NCBI GenBank assembly: GCA_002270565.1
Contig: NQMI01000024.1
Span: 248,001-312,000 of the forward strand
Reading direction: 5' to 3'
From: Stenocarpella maydis
Lineage: Eukaryota; Ascomycota; Sordariomycetes; Diaporthales; Diaporthaceae
Length of the DNA stretch: 64,000 bases
Shown here: positions 22,986 to 36,064 of the stretch, in pieces
How the letters are laid out: each line of letters begins with the position of its first letter
Numbering within the stretch: position 1 is the first letter of the stretch
Program-made: the position numbers and the translations under genes
The notes under the pieces: generated by a model
Told to the model about the DNA's origin: nothing
The model's input: only the letters and a program-made list of their open reading frames with translations
Databases searched by the model: none

Positions 22986-24893
22986 GGGAGGGGGGGTGTG
23001 TGTGTAAGAATAATTGCATTAAGGGCTGGTCTCTATGTGGGCACCTTGACTTATCTCATCCCTTAGGCATTGTGCGAATTATTGTGCGGACATCCATCCA
23101 TATTCTTTTTTTATATATACGAACTGCTACCGATAACAAATAATCGCTGCTACGATTGTGCCCCAATCAAACCACCTGGCGACAGGTCCAAGGGCAGGTA
23201 AATTATGTTGTTCAGCAGCCGCTGAACTGCACCAGATTCCGTAGGAATAAGGTATAATTCAACCCTTCCACGACAGGTTAGGTTGGAATGTGCTCGAATA
23301 ATCCGAGGCAACCGCATTGAATTTTCTAGAACGCAGGTGGTGTACAATTCGTTCTGGCTGCGGCAGGCCGCGAAGCCGGTCAACATCAAGGTGACACTCA
23401 TGAAGCGGCAGTCTGGCTGTCCAGGATTGTAATAAACGTCAAGTTCTTATTCCGATTATTGGTTGTAATCATAGAAACTTGCAGCTTCAATTGGCGCCGG
23501 AATACGCGTAAGTCGGCCATTGACGGATGTCGCTACATAAGGAAGACCCATATACGTGTCCCATATGTCTTTTTTAATTCTTGTTTGCCAGATCCATTGG
23601 ACAAAGCGCTACTGGCTTCCATTAACGACGTTCACCTCTTGGCGAAGCCAATGCTGAAGATAATACGCAAATGGACGGCCCGAGAGGATTGATGTCGCAT
23701 ACTTGCCGAAAGTTTTCAAGAGTAACTCTCAGGTGCGCTCCTTACCCCTTTGGCCCTTGCTACTTTCCCCTCGAAAAGGCAAGTTAATGAGTGGTTGACC
23801 CTGAGTATACCTGCATCGTCAGCCATGGAGGGATTATGAAATAAGTCCTGTCGGTCAGCAGACCCCCAAGAGCAATCCGTTCTGGGGGAGAGGTCTCACA
23901 CAAAAACTGGGTCACAGAATCAGCGGCTTGTAAATGCCATGAAGGAGCATGGCACTTGTTGGAAGGACAACCAAGAAAAGCACTTTATTATGTCTCGTTC
24001 GGCAAAGAATATCAAAAACCAGTCAGTCCATCCCTGCCGGCAAGATTAAGAATATCATCCAACGAAACGTTGATATAGACACACAATACTCATTATCTTG
24101 TGCGGCATCACTCAAAGTAATGTTCCCTTCTTTCCTTAGCAATTTTAGTCTGGATGAAGTACTTTGAATCGTCACCTGGGCAAAGGCGGTATCGCCGTTT
24201 ATTATGTCTGCTGAAAGATGTTTAACATGTAAAGTTATATTCTATGTTCTTGCGTAGCTACTTCTCTGCCCGAGGTGTTTGGCTGGTTTCGATCTTAATC
24301 TGATCACAATACGTGTAAAAGAAAGGGCGCTGCGGCGGTCCCTCCATACAGTCGTAAACGCTCAAAGACCAAGCGTTAAGTAAGAAATACGATACCGATA
24401 ACAATAAACTTTAAAGGCGTGGCCTAGACTACCCCGGATAAAGCCAACACCGAATTTCTTTTGCTGACACGCAATGAATATAAATAAATAGGGGCAGGAT
24501 AACACTGATAAAGAAAGTCTAACCAAGGCATGTTCATGATTTCTCACCAGAAACTGTGGTTACCAGGCAGTCTAGGACCAATAATCAATAAAGCGTGTAT
24601 GGTCTGGCTTTGGACAAGTACCCAGATACCCTGATTTTCCGCGGCCCCAGATCAACACAAGGATGTTCAGGACAGGCCGGCCAGGCAAACGATTATCGTT
24701 CCATTTGGCGGTAGGCTGCCGCGCTATCCATCGGCGAGCTTAATGAGGATAGCCCCATAAGCAAACGCAATCTGACTGCCAATGCCGTCTGGCCTCATGT
24801 GCTCCGACCATAAAATTCTACACTGTCCTGTGATCGTAAAAACTGCAGTACAGTAAAGATCCACCTCTCTCGCCTCATCTTCCTACAGCCAAT

Positions 24894-25670
24894 ATGTCGC
24901 CTTCAACTGACACTTCGTCATTTTCACTCAGACCGGTTGTCCCGGCCGACTTTCCATCAATGGCAGAAATGTGCGGCCTATCTTTTGAGACTGACAGGCA
25001 CACAATGCTCAAGGCCGCTCATCCAACGAACCCATACAACCATGCTGCAGGGATGGCCGGCGCATTCGAATACTGGACCAGTTTGCCAGCTGGCAGATGT
25101 GAATTGACCAAGGCGGTCGATGACGCAACAGGAGAAACTATGGCCTTCGTGTGCTGGGGCATGAAGCTCGATAAGGTCGAGCCCAGCAAAGAGGAGGGCA
25201 ACCCACAAGACGCCGCTCCGGAAGAGAAAGAAACAGAGGTTAAGGAGACCAGTTCCAGAAAGCCAGAAGCCACCGCGTCAGTCAATGCCGTTCAGCCTCA
25301 AGACCCTCTCGAGCAGCTCGAGGAGTTCACATCCTCTCATCTCGACGCCTTCCAAAAGCGTTTCAAGAGTACGAGGTGCATGTACATTGTAACAATTACG
25401 GTACACCCCAAGTTTCAGGGCCGCGGCGTTGGCAAGGCTCTGATTAAGCAAGGCACAGACCGCGCAGATACCGAGAGGGTATTGTGCTGGGTTCACTCGA
25501 GCGAGGCTGCGGTCCATGCATATCAGAAGTGCGGGTTTCAGGAGGCTGATACACTGGAGATCGACCTGGATGAATGGGCAACGAAGTTGGACATCAAGCC
25601 ACCAGCTGGTAATGACAAATGGGGAACCTACACGTTTACATACATGATCCGGCAGCCCATAACCACATGA
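24894..25670 (+). CDS. GNAT-family N-acetyltransferase
   Basis: Single exon of 258 aa, ATG at 24894 in a clean context. The acetyl-CoA binding motif A is VHPKFQGRGVGKALI (about 170-184), with the Q/R-x-x-G-x-G/A pattern of GNAT enzymes. The C-terminal part has HSSEAAVHAYQKCGFQE, a typical motif B. A charged insert with little order (about 97-140, Glu/Lys-rich) separates the first strands from motif A. The substrate is unknown; this fungal group is often annotated only as GNAT. It converges on the MFS transporter gene, with about 100 bp between the two 3' ends. Confidence 0.85.
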   Translation: MSPSTDTSSFSLRPVVPADFPSMAEMCGLSFETDRHTMLKAAHPTNPYNHAAGMAGAFEYWTSLPAGRCELTKAVDDATGETMAFVCWGMKLDKVEPSKEEGNPQDAAPEEKETEVKETSSRKPEATASVNAVQPQDPLEQLEEFTSSHLDAFQKRFKSTRCMYIVTITVHPKFQGRGVGKALIKQGTDRADTERVLCWVHSSEAAVHAYQKCGFQEADTLEIDLDEWATKLDIKPPAGNDKWGTYTFTYMIRQPITT

Positions 25671-25772
25671 GCAAGGCCGAGAGCCATTGGGCAAACGTAG
25701 TGCAATGATTATGGGGATTTTTATACAAGAAATAGTTGAAAAGCCTAAGTCGAAAACGGAGATGGTATAATC

Positions 25773-27857
25773 TCATGCCATCTCGGAACTCCTGCGTCCC
25801 TCGCCCGCCACGACAGTCTGAGTTTCAGTTCGACCGACGGCCCCGTCACCCCAGCCAGCATCGCGCGTTCTTCTCTCTTTCTTCAGCGCCTTTCTCGTGA
25901 ACAATGTCCAGAAGTACGCCCCATTCACCACTTCGTGGCCCCCTTCTTTCCTCACCCAGACGTTGCCGAGGAATGTGGTCAGGAGCACGCAGAGCCACAT
26001 GAAGGGGATCACTGATACAAAGGCCCAGGTGATGCCATCCTTTGGATTCGCCTCGCTCCTGTTGTTGAACACAGTGCTCATCATGGTCAAGGCGATCATG
26101 CCACCAAATGGCACCGCAAACGAGAAGAGAGAGGTGAGAGCTGCCGTGCTAGCTGGGAAGTAAGCGAGACCATGCATAGAAGCCGGGCTGAGGCGGATGC
26201 CCACACCGTGGCCGGTGAGTGCCATCATGCCGTAAATCGTGTTCGTCTGCTGGGCTGAAATGGCCCAAGCCAGCACCGTGATGCCGACAGCGGAAGTGAT
26301 GGCCCCGAGAAGAAGCGGATGAAGGGTTTGGCGAGGCCATACATTCACGCAAAACATGGCCATATATGCACCAGCTGCGAATAGAACGGAATCAGTGACG
26401 AAGCTTCAGGGAACTGCCATGGATGGCGTTGCTCACCTCCAAGCCCAGGAATAAAATACAACAATGCTAGCCCGGCTTGACTTGAATTATGGCCCTCAAC
26501 GAGTGCGAAGTACAGATCCATGAAATACATTACAGCAAACATGGCCACGCCGAGGTCGAAGTTCACAAAGAACAACAGGGAGACATCCCGCTTGGCGAGC
26601 AACTCCCAGGGCATCATGGCCCTCTGCGAGCGAAACACGCGGGACATGAGGTGCGGCGGGGCCATGGAGTACTCGTAGAAGAGCCATGCAACGCTGAGGA
26701 CAGCCCCGACCGCAAGCGGCGCGACCACGGCCGCCGAGCCCCAGCCGTAGGCGCCGCCTGCCCACGTGAGCGCCAGGATGAGCAGGCCCAGGCCAAAGAG
26801 GAAGAGAAGCTGGCCGACAAAGTCGATAGTCATCAGCCTCGCGCCGAACCTGGCGCGCCCGCCGCCCAGCGCCCGGTGGCCCTCGCCCTCCTCCGCCAGC
26901 TCGGGCAGGGGCTGCGGGCCCAGCAGCTCGCGGCGCAGGACGGCGGCGACCAGCGCGATGGCGAGGGCGCCGACGGGGAGGTTGATGGCGAAGCACCACC
27001 GCCAGCTCGCCTGCGTGAGGTAGCCGCCTATCACGGGCCCGATGCTGAAGCCGATGCCGGAGAAGAGCGCGAAGAGCGTCCAGTTGACGGCATAGTCTGC
27101 CAGGGACACCTTGTCCGCGAGGATGGTGCGCACGCTGATGTTGACGCCTGCCGCGCCGACGCCCTGGATCGCGCGGCCCAGGAGGAGGACGCCAAAGGCG
27201 TCTGTCGGTGCCCCCGTGCAGATCGCGGAGCCGATGAGCATGATGATGATGGTTGTCTGGATCGTGGCGTGGCGGCCGAAGATGTCGGCGATCTGCGCCC
27301 AGAAGGGTAGGAAGGCGGCGGATGTGAGGTTGAAGACGGAGATGATCCAGTTCAGCTGGGAGATTTGGTCTGAGCAATAATTGGAAGCTCTTGTCAGTTT
27401 GCTGCCATGACAGCGGGTTCGGACACGAGGGTGAGCCCGGATCGGAGCGGACTGTGGTCTACTCACTGAAGTCAGATGCTATGAATGGCAAGGCGGAGGC
27501 GATGATGGTGGTGTCGAGGCTCTGCAGCGTGAAGGGAGCAAAGAGGCCGACGACAATTTTCCATCGATACGACCTCCGGCGGCGGTGTTCTGCCTTCTCC
27601 TCCGGACTCGGCTCTGGTTTCTCGGTCTTCTTCCCGGCCTTGTCACCCTTTACGGCCGCCTGTCTGCCGTTGATGGCAGCACCTGTGGGCGAGTTCGCAC
27701 TCCGGGGTGCATCACTCGCTGCAGGGTCTCTTTCTGCAGCTCCTGGAGCTGCCTGGACAGGGAGCTCTATCGTATTGGCCGGCGGCGACTGCGGCTCGTC
27801 ACGCGCTTGTTGGCGTTGCTGATACTTCTTGTGGGCCCATCGATATGCGAGGATCAT
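25773..27857 (-). CDS. MFS multidrug-type transporter, DHA2-like (14 TM)
   Basis: Three exons (27857-27467, 27369-26437, 26374-25773) with introns of 97 and 62 nt give 641 aa. The start is the first ATG in frame (27857); the sequence upstream in frame has no ATG. After a charged N-terminus of about 110 residues come motif blocks LDTTIIASALPFIASDF, LNWIISVFNLTSAAFLPFW and ADIFGRH, then LLGRAIQGVGAAGVN and the antiporter motif C GIGFSIGPVIGGYL. The number of hydrophobic segments fits 14. Such proteins export toxins, drugs or secondary metabolites by proton antiport; the substrate cannot be read. The lumenal and cytosolic loops are GC-rich (26600-27150), unlike the flanks. Intact. Confidence 0.85.
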
Positions 27858-30071
27858 AATGGCTGCTGAGAGTTGTTGAGCTGGCTGCCGGGCAGTGGAG
27901 TAAACAATCCAGCCGGGAAGCAAGGATGCTGAATCTGTACAAGACTGGTACCTATTTGTTCAACATAGAGCAGCAAGAAGAATGCATCAAAAGTAATGGT
28001 GTCTGGCTCATTTCTGAGGCACAGAGGAGCAACACCAGGTGATTTTAAAAGACGAGCAGCCATTATATTTCCTACAAGCGTAGGGTCCTACGGGTTCCGC
28101 CATGATCATTGTGGAGGCAGCCCTTGGGCTAGATCTCTGCTAGGTGGTAGAGGAAGGCGCAGTTGTGCCGGCATTCGCAAAGGAGCAAATGACACAGCTG
28201 TGCCACAGTATCGTCGAGGCGCCTCTCGTGGTATAAATCCCGTTCGGGATAAGCGCGGCCGGCCAGCGTCGTGGTTTTCAGCTTTGTAGCATGCCCTCGG
28301 GGCGAGGTTTGCCCGACAGCTTGCAGCAAGACTGTCAGCCGCAGTCGCGCTTGTCCACTTTCGGCGTCATGCCACGAGACGACCCGCAGGCAGCGCTTAT
28401 TAGGTCCATCATTCCAGGACCTGCTTGGTCGTATTTGTAACTGCAATTGGGTCAGTGAGGCGCAGCAAACCGCCAGTAGCATAGTGTGGGGAACTCCCAA
28501 GAATTCTCGAGTGCGGTCTATCCCTTGACCGAGCACATACGTTGGGGTCTATTAAAGGTGGTTATGGGCCTTGTTGATCCCATATCTGTAGGACGGCACT
28601 GTATGTAGTCCTCACTTATTAGCATGATATCTGCCTAGGTAACTACAGGTCAAATACGACACAAGAGGCTCACCTCCAGCCATATCCTTAATTTCCTGAA
28701 CATCAATCACCAAGGCAATCGAGGAAGGTAAAGTAGACTGTAGGCCGCTAGTTCAATTATCAGCCCTAATCTCTACACTCAAATGCCAGGCCAAAGCAAT
28801 CGTCAACTCATCAATAGTTAATAGCTGACTAGTACACCCAACGGCCAAGGGATCAGCGGAGCAGGATATAGACCAAAGCTTACGTACCATACTAAATACA
28901 CAGCGAGGAGGGTACGGCGAGAAGGGTACAGTAAGGAGGGATTCAAGAAGGGCACAAACATACCCTCGCCATACCCTCTTCTTCGCCATACCCTCCTTGC
29001 CATACGCCCTCCTCAACATGGCCTCCTGATTTAAGGGGGGTACGGCAAGGGGGTATAACAAGGGGGCTAGTTACAGCGAGGGCATGGCAAAAAAGAGGGC
29101 ATAGCGAAGAGGGCACAGCGAAGAAGTGGGCACAGCAAGGGCATAGCAAGGGGGCCATAATAAAGAAGAGGGTATATCGAAGAAGAGAGTATATCGAAGA
29201 AGAGAGTATAGCGAAGAATACGGTATAATAAAGGGGCCACCATTAATAGCAAACTCACGCCTTCCTCTTCAACATACCTACCTAACTAGCGATAAATTTC
29301 AACATTACCTTATCTTAACAAGTTCCTCTTAGCTAAATACTTCTAGAGGTACATACATCATCATTTACCAATCTACTTTCGAGAATCCTCAACGGACCAA
29401 TCTATATTAAGATAACTTCTGTCAAATGAAGTGTAGTAAGAGTGCTCCGCAGTCCGCGTATCTCGCAAGCTCGATCCACATCCCGCTCCACTAAATCATC
29501 ACTTCTATTGATCACAAGCACCCGGGGCACTTTTTTGAATAACAAACCCAACCAGAATTTGTAAAATAGCGAGATTTGACATCTCTGCTTACGTAAGAAT
29601 GGCTTCCTCTTCGCTCAGCCTAAGTCAACTAGCCCTGGAGGCCCACACAGGCCATATAGCAACCAGTCTCCCCTTATTCTAGGTATCGACTGACTTCTAT
29701 ACCACCTTTTTAAAGTTCCCCTATAAACTATGTATCATTGCTTCATAGGGGGCCTCACGAGGGCTTTAGATTGCAGAGCAAGGGTTGCAATGCTACAGAG
29801 GGGAGGCTGCACAGAGAATTGTAGCTAGGGTATTGCGCTGCTCCTATACGTCATACAACAGCGTTAGTGCCAAGGCGTGTCACAGCATATCCCGACTACC
29901 GAGGTGCAGCGAAGACATCTCCACCTATGCCTCCTCTCCTCATCGGACGTCCGCAGTTATCATAGCAACACGCGAGCAACTTGCGTGTCCAAAGCTTGAA
30001 ACCCAACAAGCCCCAGCAGCCGGCAAACCTACCTCGCCTCGAGCAATCAATCACGTGCATTGTCCAGGAAA
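27858..30071. other. Repeat-rich desert, 2.2 kb
   Basis: No gene is supported. AT content is high, with degenerate purine-rich repeats listed separately. Confidence 0.6.
28905..29245. repeat. Degenerate purine-rich tandem repeats
   Basis: Variants of GAGGGCATAGCGAAGA, with GTATA or GCACA in place of GCATA, occur many times. Unit length drifts between about 15 and 24 bases. Exact copies are rare, so the array is old or repeatedly mutated. Confidence 0.7.
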
Positions 30072-30615
30072 ATGGCCTCCTATCTAGGCCTCCCGACCCC
30101 CCTGATCAAGCCGGTCGCCGCCCTGGCCGGTTGGACCTTCGTCATGGAGGCATGGAGTAAGCACCATCCTTCTCTCGAAGCCTCGCTGCCCCGCGTCTGT
30201 CCCGGTTTAAAACACAGGATGCGACATTCTGAGCATTGTAGCAAGTGATTAACATGCAGTAGTGTATGCGACTCGCATCCCAGCGATCAGCAGATACGAG
30301 GTCTCAACCGACCCCGACAAAGTGAAGGAGGATATGAATACTAAAATCCCCATACACGTGCGCCAAATCGCAGATAACTACAACCATTTGCACGAGCAGC
30401 CGACGACATTCTTCGCGGTGGCTCTGGCCCTGACCATCCTCGGCGACAACCACAAGTACACCAAGGCGGCCGCCTGGGGCTACGTCGGCATCAGGATCGC
30501 CCACTCTCTGTTCCAATCCCTGGTCAACAAGGTCATGGTCCGGTTCCCCATCTTCCTCACGAGCTCGGCTGTCCTGGCCGGCTTGACTGGACGTCTTGCG
30601 CAGTTGGCATTCTAG
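30072..30615 (+). CDS. MAPEG-family membrane protein
   Basis: Two exons (30072-30156, 30260-30615) with a 103-nt intron (GTAAGC...TGCAG) give 146 aa. MAPEG proteins are four-helix membrane enzymes, including glutathione S-transferase and eicosanoid-synthesis types. Family features are the FVMEAWIVYATRIPA start of the first loop and DNYNHLHEQPTTFFAVALAL, where the His and Glu and Gln-Pro are the conserved signature. WGYVGIRIAHSLFQSLVNKV follows in the third helix. The size matches the family. Many fungal members have no known substrate. Confidence 0.85.
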
Positions 30616-33600
30616 GCTTGCAAAGGGGGATTGGAACAGGACGTGTTGGAAACGGCCCGATGCGATGTTATTACCACCATCGTCCACGGTTCGGGAGCTC
30701 CGAAGCGCCATCACTCTGGCTCACCTGAAGGGCTGGCGTGATCCACATCTTTCAGGTTCCGGCCCAGATTTTGAAAAGCCAATCGTCTGGAAGACATGGT
30801 ATACGTAGTATCTACTAGTCCGGAACGTGGGCTCCTGGGGCCTCCGGACTACTTGCTGTGGGGTGCCCTGTGGAGTTCAATGCAAACGAGCTCATTTCAG
30901 CTATCATGCCACGTCGCCGTCCTGTTATAACCGCGATGAAAAACTATTGTGAAACCCGTTTAAATTTTCATTGTTTCTTGTCTCCCTTAACCGTGGAACG
31001 GCACTGAGAGGCCCGAGATCCGAGATCCGAGATCTCGAACTATGCCAGTGGTGCATACATCATCCCATCACCTGATGTCTGCACTGCTCGAGCTCCATAT
31101 CTTTGATCCCAGCAGTTATATCTGCTCGGATAAGCGGTTATATTTGCCTGCCGCCACTTCCCAGCTGCACGAGGCGAACGACGCAGAACGTACCGGTTGC
31201 ATTGCGACCACGTGGGGCACTAGTACTGGCTGCCATTGCTTGTTCCCACGAGGCTGCATCGTGGGCGTCGATGCAACGGGAGGGTCCGTGCTGTTCATTC
31301 TCATCGAGTGGCGTTTTGGGGCCAGTCGACCTTGGGTTAGCCTGCTCCGTCACGAGGTCAAGCAGTGCGTTCTTTCTTGACTCCTGCCACAGGGAATATA
31401 TTCTACCAAAAAAAAAAAAAAAAAGCCTCCCCCGCGGCCATAGCGGTGGGATTATCGAGTGCGCACCCTTGGAAAACTACTTTTGCCAGGAGAGTCGACA
31501 CATGACCGAGGGTGTAATCAATGCACAGAAGCTTGTGCCNNNNNNNNNNNNNNAAAGGCCTCCCCCGCGGCCATAGCGGTGGGATTATCGAGTGCGCACC
31601 CTTGGAAAACTACTTTTGCCAGGAGAGTCGACACATGACCGAGGGTGTAATCAATGCACAGAAGCTTGTGCCACTTCTATGTATATTTCAAATTCTTTGG
31701 AGATGGCTCTAGACCGGTACGCAGGTTAATACTTTTCCCGCACCGAGATTTGGCCTTGGTTCAAGTTTCAGGTTCTGATGGCAAACCGTCCGATACCGCC
31801 TTCTAGTTATACCTTGAATCGCGTCGATTGATGAATGCTACGTCGGATCGTCAATCGGACCCGATAGGACAAGACATTGAGAACAAGATTGAGTCGTGTC
31901 AAAATCGATCGCCCCCCTGAGAAGTACATTGTATCGTATATATGTGCATGCACTAGGCTTCCCGGGAGGCGATTTGTTTGCCCATGTATGAGAGCTGGCT
32001 TATAAGTTGCCCCATCATATGCCATTCGTGGTCTGGATTGGCTGATTCGTTGATCTGATACTGTTCCAACGACAGAGGCTGTAGCCCAACGCGGCGAGGT
32101 TCTCAGGTCAAAGTTCTAGGTCGCCGGACCAGTGTACACTATTCCGGCAGATGGATAAGGATCGGCGCATATCAGGCCGCCTATGCACAATACACACTGC
32201 TCGGGCTCTTGTGTTGGTGCAAATGCCATCCTAGCCTATCCAATAGTCAACCGGTGCCTGCACAGAAAGACAACCATGTTTTTTTAGACACAATCATGAC
32301 TCCATATTTACAATCCGAGTGTAAGAGATCATGCGTTGATCCCTTTGAGGTGTGGCCCATAATGAGGAGATCCACTGTAGCATGTAAGCGCACGGACGCA
32401 GTTCGTCATGTTGTGACATTGGCCTGGTGTGGGTGTATCGTGGCATAAGTCAGATCTTTCAGAGGAACCCTGTCTAAATCTGACAGCTGTACCGGGGGTG
32501 CCTGGAAACTTTTCGATAAATGTGGATTGTGGAAGTGGAAATCAGGGCCTGTGTCTGTGGCTCGTTGATTCCAGACTCTGACAGGAGTTGTCTGGAGTTG
32601 AGCACGTGTGCGCACGGACTGCCTTTCTATCCGGATGACCATCTTCTGGCGGAGCCACAAGAGTGGATGCGGAGATCTTCTCCTGGCGGTTGACTGTTGG
32701 GGGGGTAAGCATCTCTGATGAGGAGTCTTGACGATGCCATAGGCGGTGCGTGGTTCCTCGAGCAGCATCTGAATGAATCGTACGCGCACCCGAAGGACCG
32801 GTTTATCAACCCCGGGAGGCAGGGAACTATTGAAAGCATAATACCCAAGGTACATAGCTTTCCGGTCTGACCGCCCACAATCTCAGTTTCGAGCACGTCT
32901 TCCCTGATCCCAGCATTGTCCCTGTCCCAGCAAATCAATATCAACGAGTTAGTGTTCCTCGCTAAATCCTCCCCCGAAATTCCTCTACCGATATTCAACC
33001 CAAGGGCGGATACAGTGCTAGCTTCTTGGCCCTGGTGTCCCGGGCGGTCGGCTCAGTTCTTGGATTCTTCCCCCTTAATAAGAGCCGCCACGGAACTTGC
33101 CCTAGCCTGGCCGTTGAGGTATCGGTCCCATTGAAATCTGGTGAATCGACGTTCCGACTTGACGGCATTGCCTGCCGCGGAAGGATGGTGGAGACGCCGC
33201 TGGTGGCATGTACTTGCGGGAGCCTGGGAAACGTGAATCCCAGAGGGTCAGCCGTGACTGACTCGAATCACAGATGGTCCGGACTGCATGTAGACCCCTC
33301 GGATGCCGAGAAGATCAGGTGGCGGGAGCGAGTTGCGTCTTGTCCAGTCAGGACGCCCACGACCAAGTGATACTCGGAGAATATCTGTTAGTCCAGTCTC
33401 AAATTCTGTCTGCGACCTGCACTTGTTGTTATCGGCCGTGGCAGACAGCAGAAGTGTGCGGCAACGTCTTCGTCTCGGTTGCCTCTCCGGGCCTTCTTAA
33501 CAGGATCGACCCTAGCTTATACCTACTTTGGTACCCTGCGAGTCTTGCAGCTTCTCGTCAGCGCTGTAGCAGTTCAAGAGCCCAGTCGTGTCCCCACAGC

Positions 33601-33669
33601 CTGTGCACTGGTTCGCAACGAAGACAGAAAGTTTTGGTATTTCGATCATCACAGATTGACCTTTTACTG
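30616..33669. other. Intergenic with assembly gap, 3 kb
   Basis: No gene is supported. A run of 17 A at 31408-31424 is followed by the duplicated segment and the N run. Open frames at 32400-33770 show no recognisable domain. Confidence 0.5.
31425..31672. repeat. Identical 115-bp copies flanking a run of N
   Basis: 31425-31539 and 31558-31672 are identical, separated by N at 31540-31553 and a few bases. The first copy follows a long A run. This is the pattern left when two contig ends overlap but are not merged, so the second copy is probably not real. Confidence 0.9.
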
Positions 33670-35745
33670 ATGAACTCGTGGATGTCCAGCGCCTGCCGGA
33701 ACCCTGGCGGAGTTCTCCTTTCCGTATTCCTGTCCTGGCTTACCGACGTCGACCGCCGATGTCTTTTAACCTGACTGGAGTTCCACAGTGTGGTGTATGT
33801 TCGGTACCAATCTATGTGGGCTTCGACGAGGGTATATCCACTGACACAGGAAACAGGTCTCCTGCATTGTTTCTTCTCTTCTCAAGTCCAGTTGCGCCCT
33901 GACCGATTACACCTGCTTGTGCCTTGACCAGGTGTACAACAATGCGGTAACGAATTGCGTGATAGCCGGTTGCACGGTCAAAGAACAGTTGGGTGCGTCC
34001 TTTGATGAACACTTGAAACATCCCGTCATGGTTTTCCTCAAGTCTGGTCAACGCTTCGTTAACGCCCCGACAGTTGTCAAAAGGATCACATCCACAAATT
34101 GCAATTTTCCGATCATCGACCGCGGACATATCGTCACTATACTCCAGGTCGTAGTCACCATCATACAGGACATTTTCTTCCTCGCAAGGATATCGTCCCG
34201 GATTCTAAAGATGGCGCCATGGGGACCAGACGACACAACGATTGTGATTGCCTGGGTAAGGAAAGCTCCAGTACGTGGTATTGAGTTGAATAGTTTAATT
34301 TCTGACAGTAGACAGGTCTTGCAAAATGTTTTTCTTGCCGGCGGTATCATTGGTGAGGCACACCGTCAACATTGGAACGTACCTAGGTCGCTTTCTAACA
34401 GCAGCCCTTTCTGACATTTATCACGCAGCCAACCAGAACGGACTCGGCATTGATATATGGTTTGTGCCTTTCGACCAAATAACAAATTTCCTCCAGATAT
34501 TCTTCGTCTTCGAGATTTTGTACACGCTCACCCTCGGAGCCATCAAAATATCGATTTGTTTTCTCTTTCTCCGACTCTTTCCCGACGCAAGGATCCAGCG
34601 CTTCCTCTGGGCAACCCAGATTTTTAACGTGGCCCTAATCGTGGCCTTCGTGATTGTTCAACTTTTACAGTGTCAACCCATGAGCTATTTCTGGGAGATG
34701 TGGGAGTACGCTGACCCCCCTTTCTTGGTGGACCAGAAATATGTCATCATAATTGAGTCGAAGTTTCTGACAGGAGCATCAAATAGTGGGGAACACGTCG
34801 GTCGTTGTATTAATATCTACGCTATGGCTTGGGCACATGCTATCATCAACATCGCCCTGGATGTCTGGATGCTGGTACTCCCTGCCAGCCAAGTATGGGG
34901 CCTGGAGATGCCACTGAGGAGGAAAATCGGCGTCATGGTCATGTTCTGGCTGGGTATCTTGTGAGTCCTCGCGGCGAAGATACCGTGACACGCTCTAAGC
35001 AACAAAGTTGACCCTGTCCCACCAAGCATCACAATAGTGAGCACCATCCGCCTTAGGAGCCTGATCGGCTTCTCGCAAACTTACCCACAAAACCCAACAA
35101 GTAAGACGGTGACATCCATTTTAACCAACAACAATCCACACCCGCACATGCAGGGCTGACGAGAACTTTCAAACAGTGGACTTCTTCGGCATAGCCCTCT
35201 GGTCATGCCTCGAGCTGACCACCGGCGTGACGGTAGCCTGCCTCCCAGCGACGAGGCAGGTCGTGGTGAAATACGTGCCGATCCTCCCGGGGATCATCTC
35301 GCGGTACACCTCCCGCATCACCAGCAACCTGTCGTACGTGCCCGGGGCCACCAAGTCGTCGACGACGGCCGCGGGCACGGGCAGCCAGCTCGGGAGGCCA
35401 ACGGACATTTCCAAGGACAGGACGCTGCAGAGGATTCCGACCGAGGACGCGATCATCCTCAAGGCGCTCCCGCCGGCACCACCCCGAAGTCCGGGAGACG
35501 GCGCGGCCCGGCCTTACTCCATGGCCATCACGCCAGCGTCGCTCGGAGACGGGTTCCCGCTTAGTTTCTACGACGGCGCAGCAAGTGGGGACTCGGCGGA
35601 GGAGATATCGGAGGACGTTAGGAGTGATCCGGAGCAGGGGAGGTCGGCGGAGAGCCCCGGTGGACCTTTGGGACCGGCCGGGGCTGGGCCATGGCGGCCG
35701 ATGTCGTACCCACAGCCACGGACGACTCGAACACGCTGGCAGTGA
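33670..35745 (+). pseudogene. PTH11-like receptor with CFEM domain, gene model does not close
   Basis: PTH11-type proteins are fungal 7-TM receptors; many carry an N-terminal extracellular CFEM domain of eight cysteines. Seen here: FNLTGVPQCGVC, then after a putative intron (33816-33886) CALTDYTCLC and NNAVTNCVIAGCTVKEQL. Next, after 33993-34073, come CNFP and WGPDDTTIVIAW, ending at donor 34256. The membrane core continues from about 34330: GLGIDIWFVPFDQITNF and further helices. Two good introns follow (34961-35026, 35101-35176), and the frame stays open to a Ser/Pro-rich cytosolic tail ending at 35745. No acceptor after 34256 joins the frames. A signal-peptide-like stretch at 33670-33745 is also one frame off. 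The first cysteine pair is CxxC, not the usual CxxxC. It is either decayed or wrongly sequenced; the family call is firm. Confidence 0.6.
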
Positions 35746-36064
35746 AGGACGCCATGTGGCATCGTATAAAGTAAGAGACCGGCGGTTGGCACACTCATAA
35801 GGTGTTCTGTGACTAATACAGGAGCAGAGAGATATAATGAAGTTGGGTATCAATGTCTATTGTTTGCTCTTGAGTAACTCGTGTCCGCCATGGCCGATCT
35901 AAGGTGTAATGGACAACGGTTTGCCAAGCAGCCTCAACAAGGAAAACCTATCTAGTGGAGTTGTGAAAATGTATAGGAAAGCCGACCCTAGCCCTCAGCC
36001 ATTAAAAAATCATCCTAATGTTCATACACCCAAAGGAGATAATGTGTTAAACAGCCTCTACCGT

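Larger units (their letters stand above)
21962..24893. other. Gene-poor, AT-richer stretch of 2.9 kb
   Basis: Contains the 8-bp tandem repeat and the PKS relic listed separately, several TACCTAGGTA-type motifs (22475-22510), and no intact gene. Open frames are short and show no recognisable domain. Confidence 0.55.

Noticed and set aside
26489..27377. Long open frames on both strands inside the MFS gene
   Set aside because: Shadows of the GC-rich transporter exon in other frames.
31103..31712. Open frames crossing the N run
   Set aside because: They depend on gap bases and on the duplicated contig end.
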